Assembly (NCBI GenBank): GCA_910578795.1
Contig: CAJTSD010000042.1
Span: 1 to 31,257, forward strand
Length of the DNA stretch: 31,257 nt
From: an uncultured Lachnospiraceae bacterium
Lineage (GTDB): Bacteria; Bacillota; Clostridia; Lachnospirales; Lachnospiraceae
Direction: 5' to 3'
Below the pieces are notes generated by a model. It was not told where the DNA came from, searched no databases, and saw only the letters and a list, made by a program, of their open reading frames with translations. This document shows, piece after piece, positions 30,952 through 31,257 of this stretch. A program made the translations under genes and the position numbers. The stretch's first letter is position 1. Every line of letters begins with the position of its first letter.

Positions 30952-31167
30952 TTACTCGTTTTCCTGTTTGTCAATATTTGCTGCGTCAGTCATGCCCTCG
31001 CCGATTATGTATGCGATCAGTGTGCCGCCTGCCATGATAAGCGCCGTAACCTGCACCGCAGTATTTTCCGGTACCTGTGCAATGGTCATAATCGGTGTAG
31101 CAAACCCTATTACTGCCATCCAAAACTTCCTACTCGTTAATTTCTTTGCCCAGTTAATATTTTTCAT
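30952..31167 (-). CDS. phage holin (phi LC3-like)
   Basis: The protein has 71 residues. The N-terminus MKNINWAKKLTSRKFWMAVIG resembles the INWKVRLKNKTFWLAL start of phi LC3-type holins. Two short hydrophobic segments (~14-28 and ~38-55) are separated by a turn (QVPENTAVQ), and the C-terminus is charged (DAANIDKQENE). Holins form membrane lesions that release or activate the endolysin at the end of the lytic cycle. AGGAG lies 10 bp before the ATG at 31167. It is the last gene before the attachment core; the endolysin gene is not in the window. Its presence here is the main protein evidence that the right edge is prophage. Confidence 0.75.
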   Translation of the reverse strand: MKNINWAKKLTSRKFWMAVIGFATPIMTIAQVPENTAVQVTALIMAGGTLIAYIIGEGMTDAANIDKQENE

Positions 31168-31207
31168 ATAGTCAGTTCTCCTTTCTCATAAAAGCATCAG
31201 TAATGGG

Positions 31208-31246
31208 GCTGTCGCTTTAACGAATAAAAATTCGTGAAGCGACAGC
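31208..31246. terminator. strong hairpin upstream of the holin gene
   Basis: GCTGTCGCTT (31208-31217) and AAGCGACAGC (31237-31246) with an inner ACGAAT/ATTCGT make a 16-bp stem. The T-run follows on the plus side. It may close a gene outside the window or insulate the holin gene. Confidence 0.5.
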
Positions 31247-31257
31247 TTCATTTTTGC

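Larger units (their letters stand above)
30722..31257. mobile_element. end of a tRNA-integrated prophage, continuing beyond the right edge
   Basis: The left boundary is the tRNA 3' fragment. Inside it are integrase-site-like repeats (30821-30901), a terminator and a holin gene reading towards the boundary. Lysis genes next to the attachment site are usual for one end of a temperate phage. The integrase and the other att copy must lie outside the window. Confidence 0.65.

Overview
The window looks like chromosome from a low-to-moderate GC Clostridia, most likely a Lachnospiraceae gut anaerobe. The basis is protein style rather than any marker gene: Clostridia-type purine enzymes, a BMP/NupN-type nucleoside transporter, a large coiled-coil CDP-glycerol-transferase-like protein, and a four-gene cluster that resembles families I remember as DUF5716/DUF5717. 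Nearly all genes lie on the minus strand, so the map is best read from right to left.

Left end (1-6113): a surface-polysaccharide operon. Transcription enters through the N-terminal half of a CDP-glycerol glycerophosphotransferase-like GT-B protein. It continues through a family-4-like glycosyltransferase, a WbpB/WlbA-type sugar dehydrogenase, a WbpE-type aminotransferase and a WbpD-type acetyltransferase. It leaves the window in an ORF that looks like the missing C-terminal half of the same GT-B family. The middle genes fit synthesis of a UDP-2,3-diacetamido-2,3-dideoxy-uronic acid.

6120-8440: a TnpB-family protein in which all three RuvC catalytic acidic positions appear replaced, so it may be a TldR-like, RNA-guided, nuclease-dead protein. 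It is followed by a structured omega-RNA-like 3' region and preceded by a non-coding stretch with a 22-bp inverted repeat, 11-bp integrase-arm-like direct repeats and a putative promoter.

8441-13690: a four-gene nucleoside ABC importer (lipoprotein, double ATPase, two permeases) with an intrinsic terminator inside the operon after the lipoprotein gene. 13883-19290: the purine operon purC-purF-purB-purA, with palindromes at the putative promoter and in the leader. The transporter and the purine genes together cover salvage and de novo supply.

19323-26390: an uncharacterised four-gene operon. It encodes a 1208-residue Ig-like/alpha-solenoid protein, a degenerate Hsp70/actin-fold protein, a TPR protein and a two-TM coiled-coil membrane protein. 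It is the best candidate here for an undescribed system, apparently a chaperone-like or envelope-associated complex. 26418-29991: ilvE, folA and an MBL/beta-CASP metallohydrolase, separated by elaborate hairpins.

30081-31257: a plus-strand orphan C-terminal fragment of a GH31 glycosidase, then the 3' 26 nt of a tRNA gene with its terminator. This is the typical scar of tRNA-targeted integration. Prophage sequence with a holin gene runs off the right edge.
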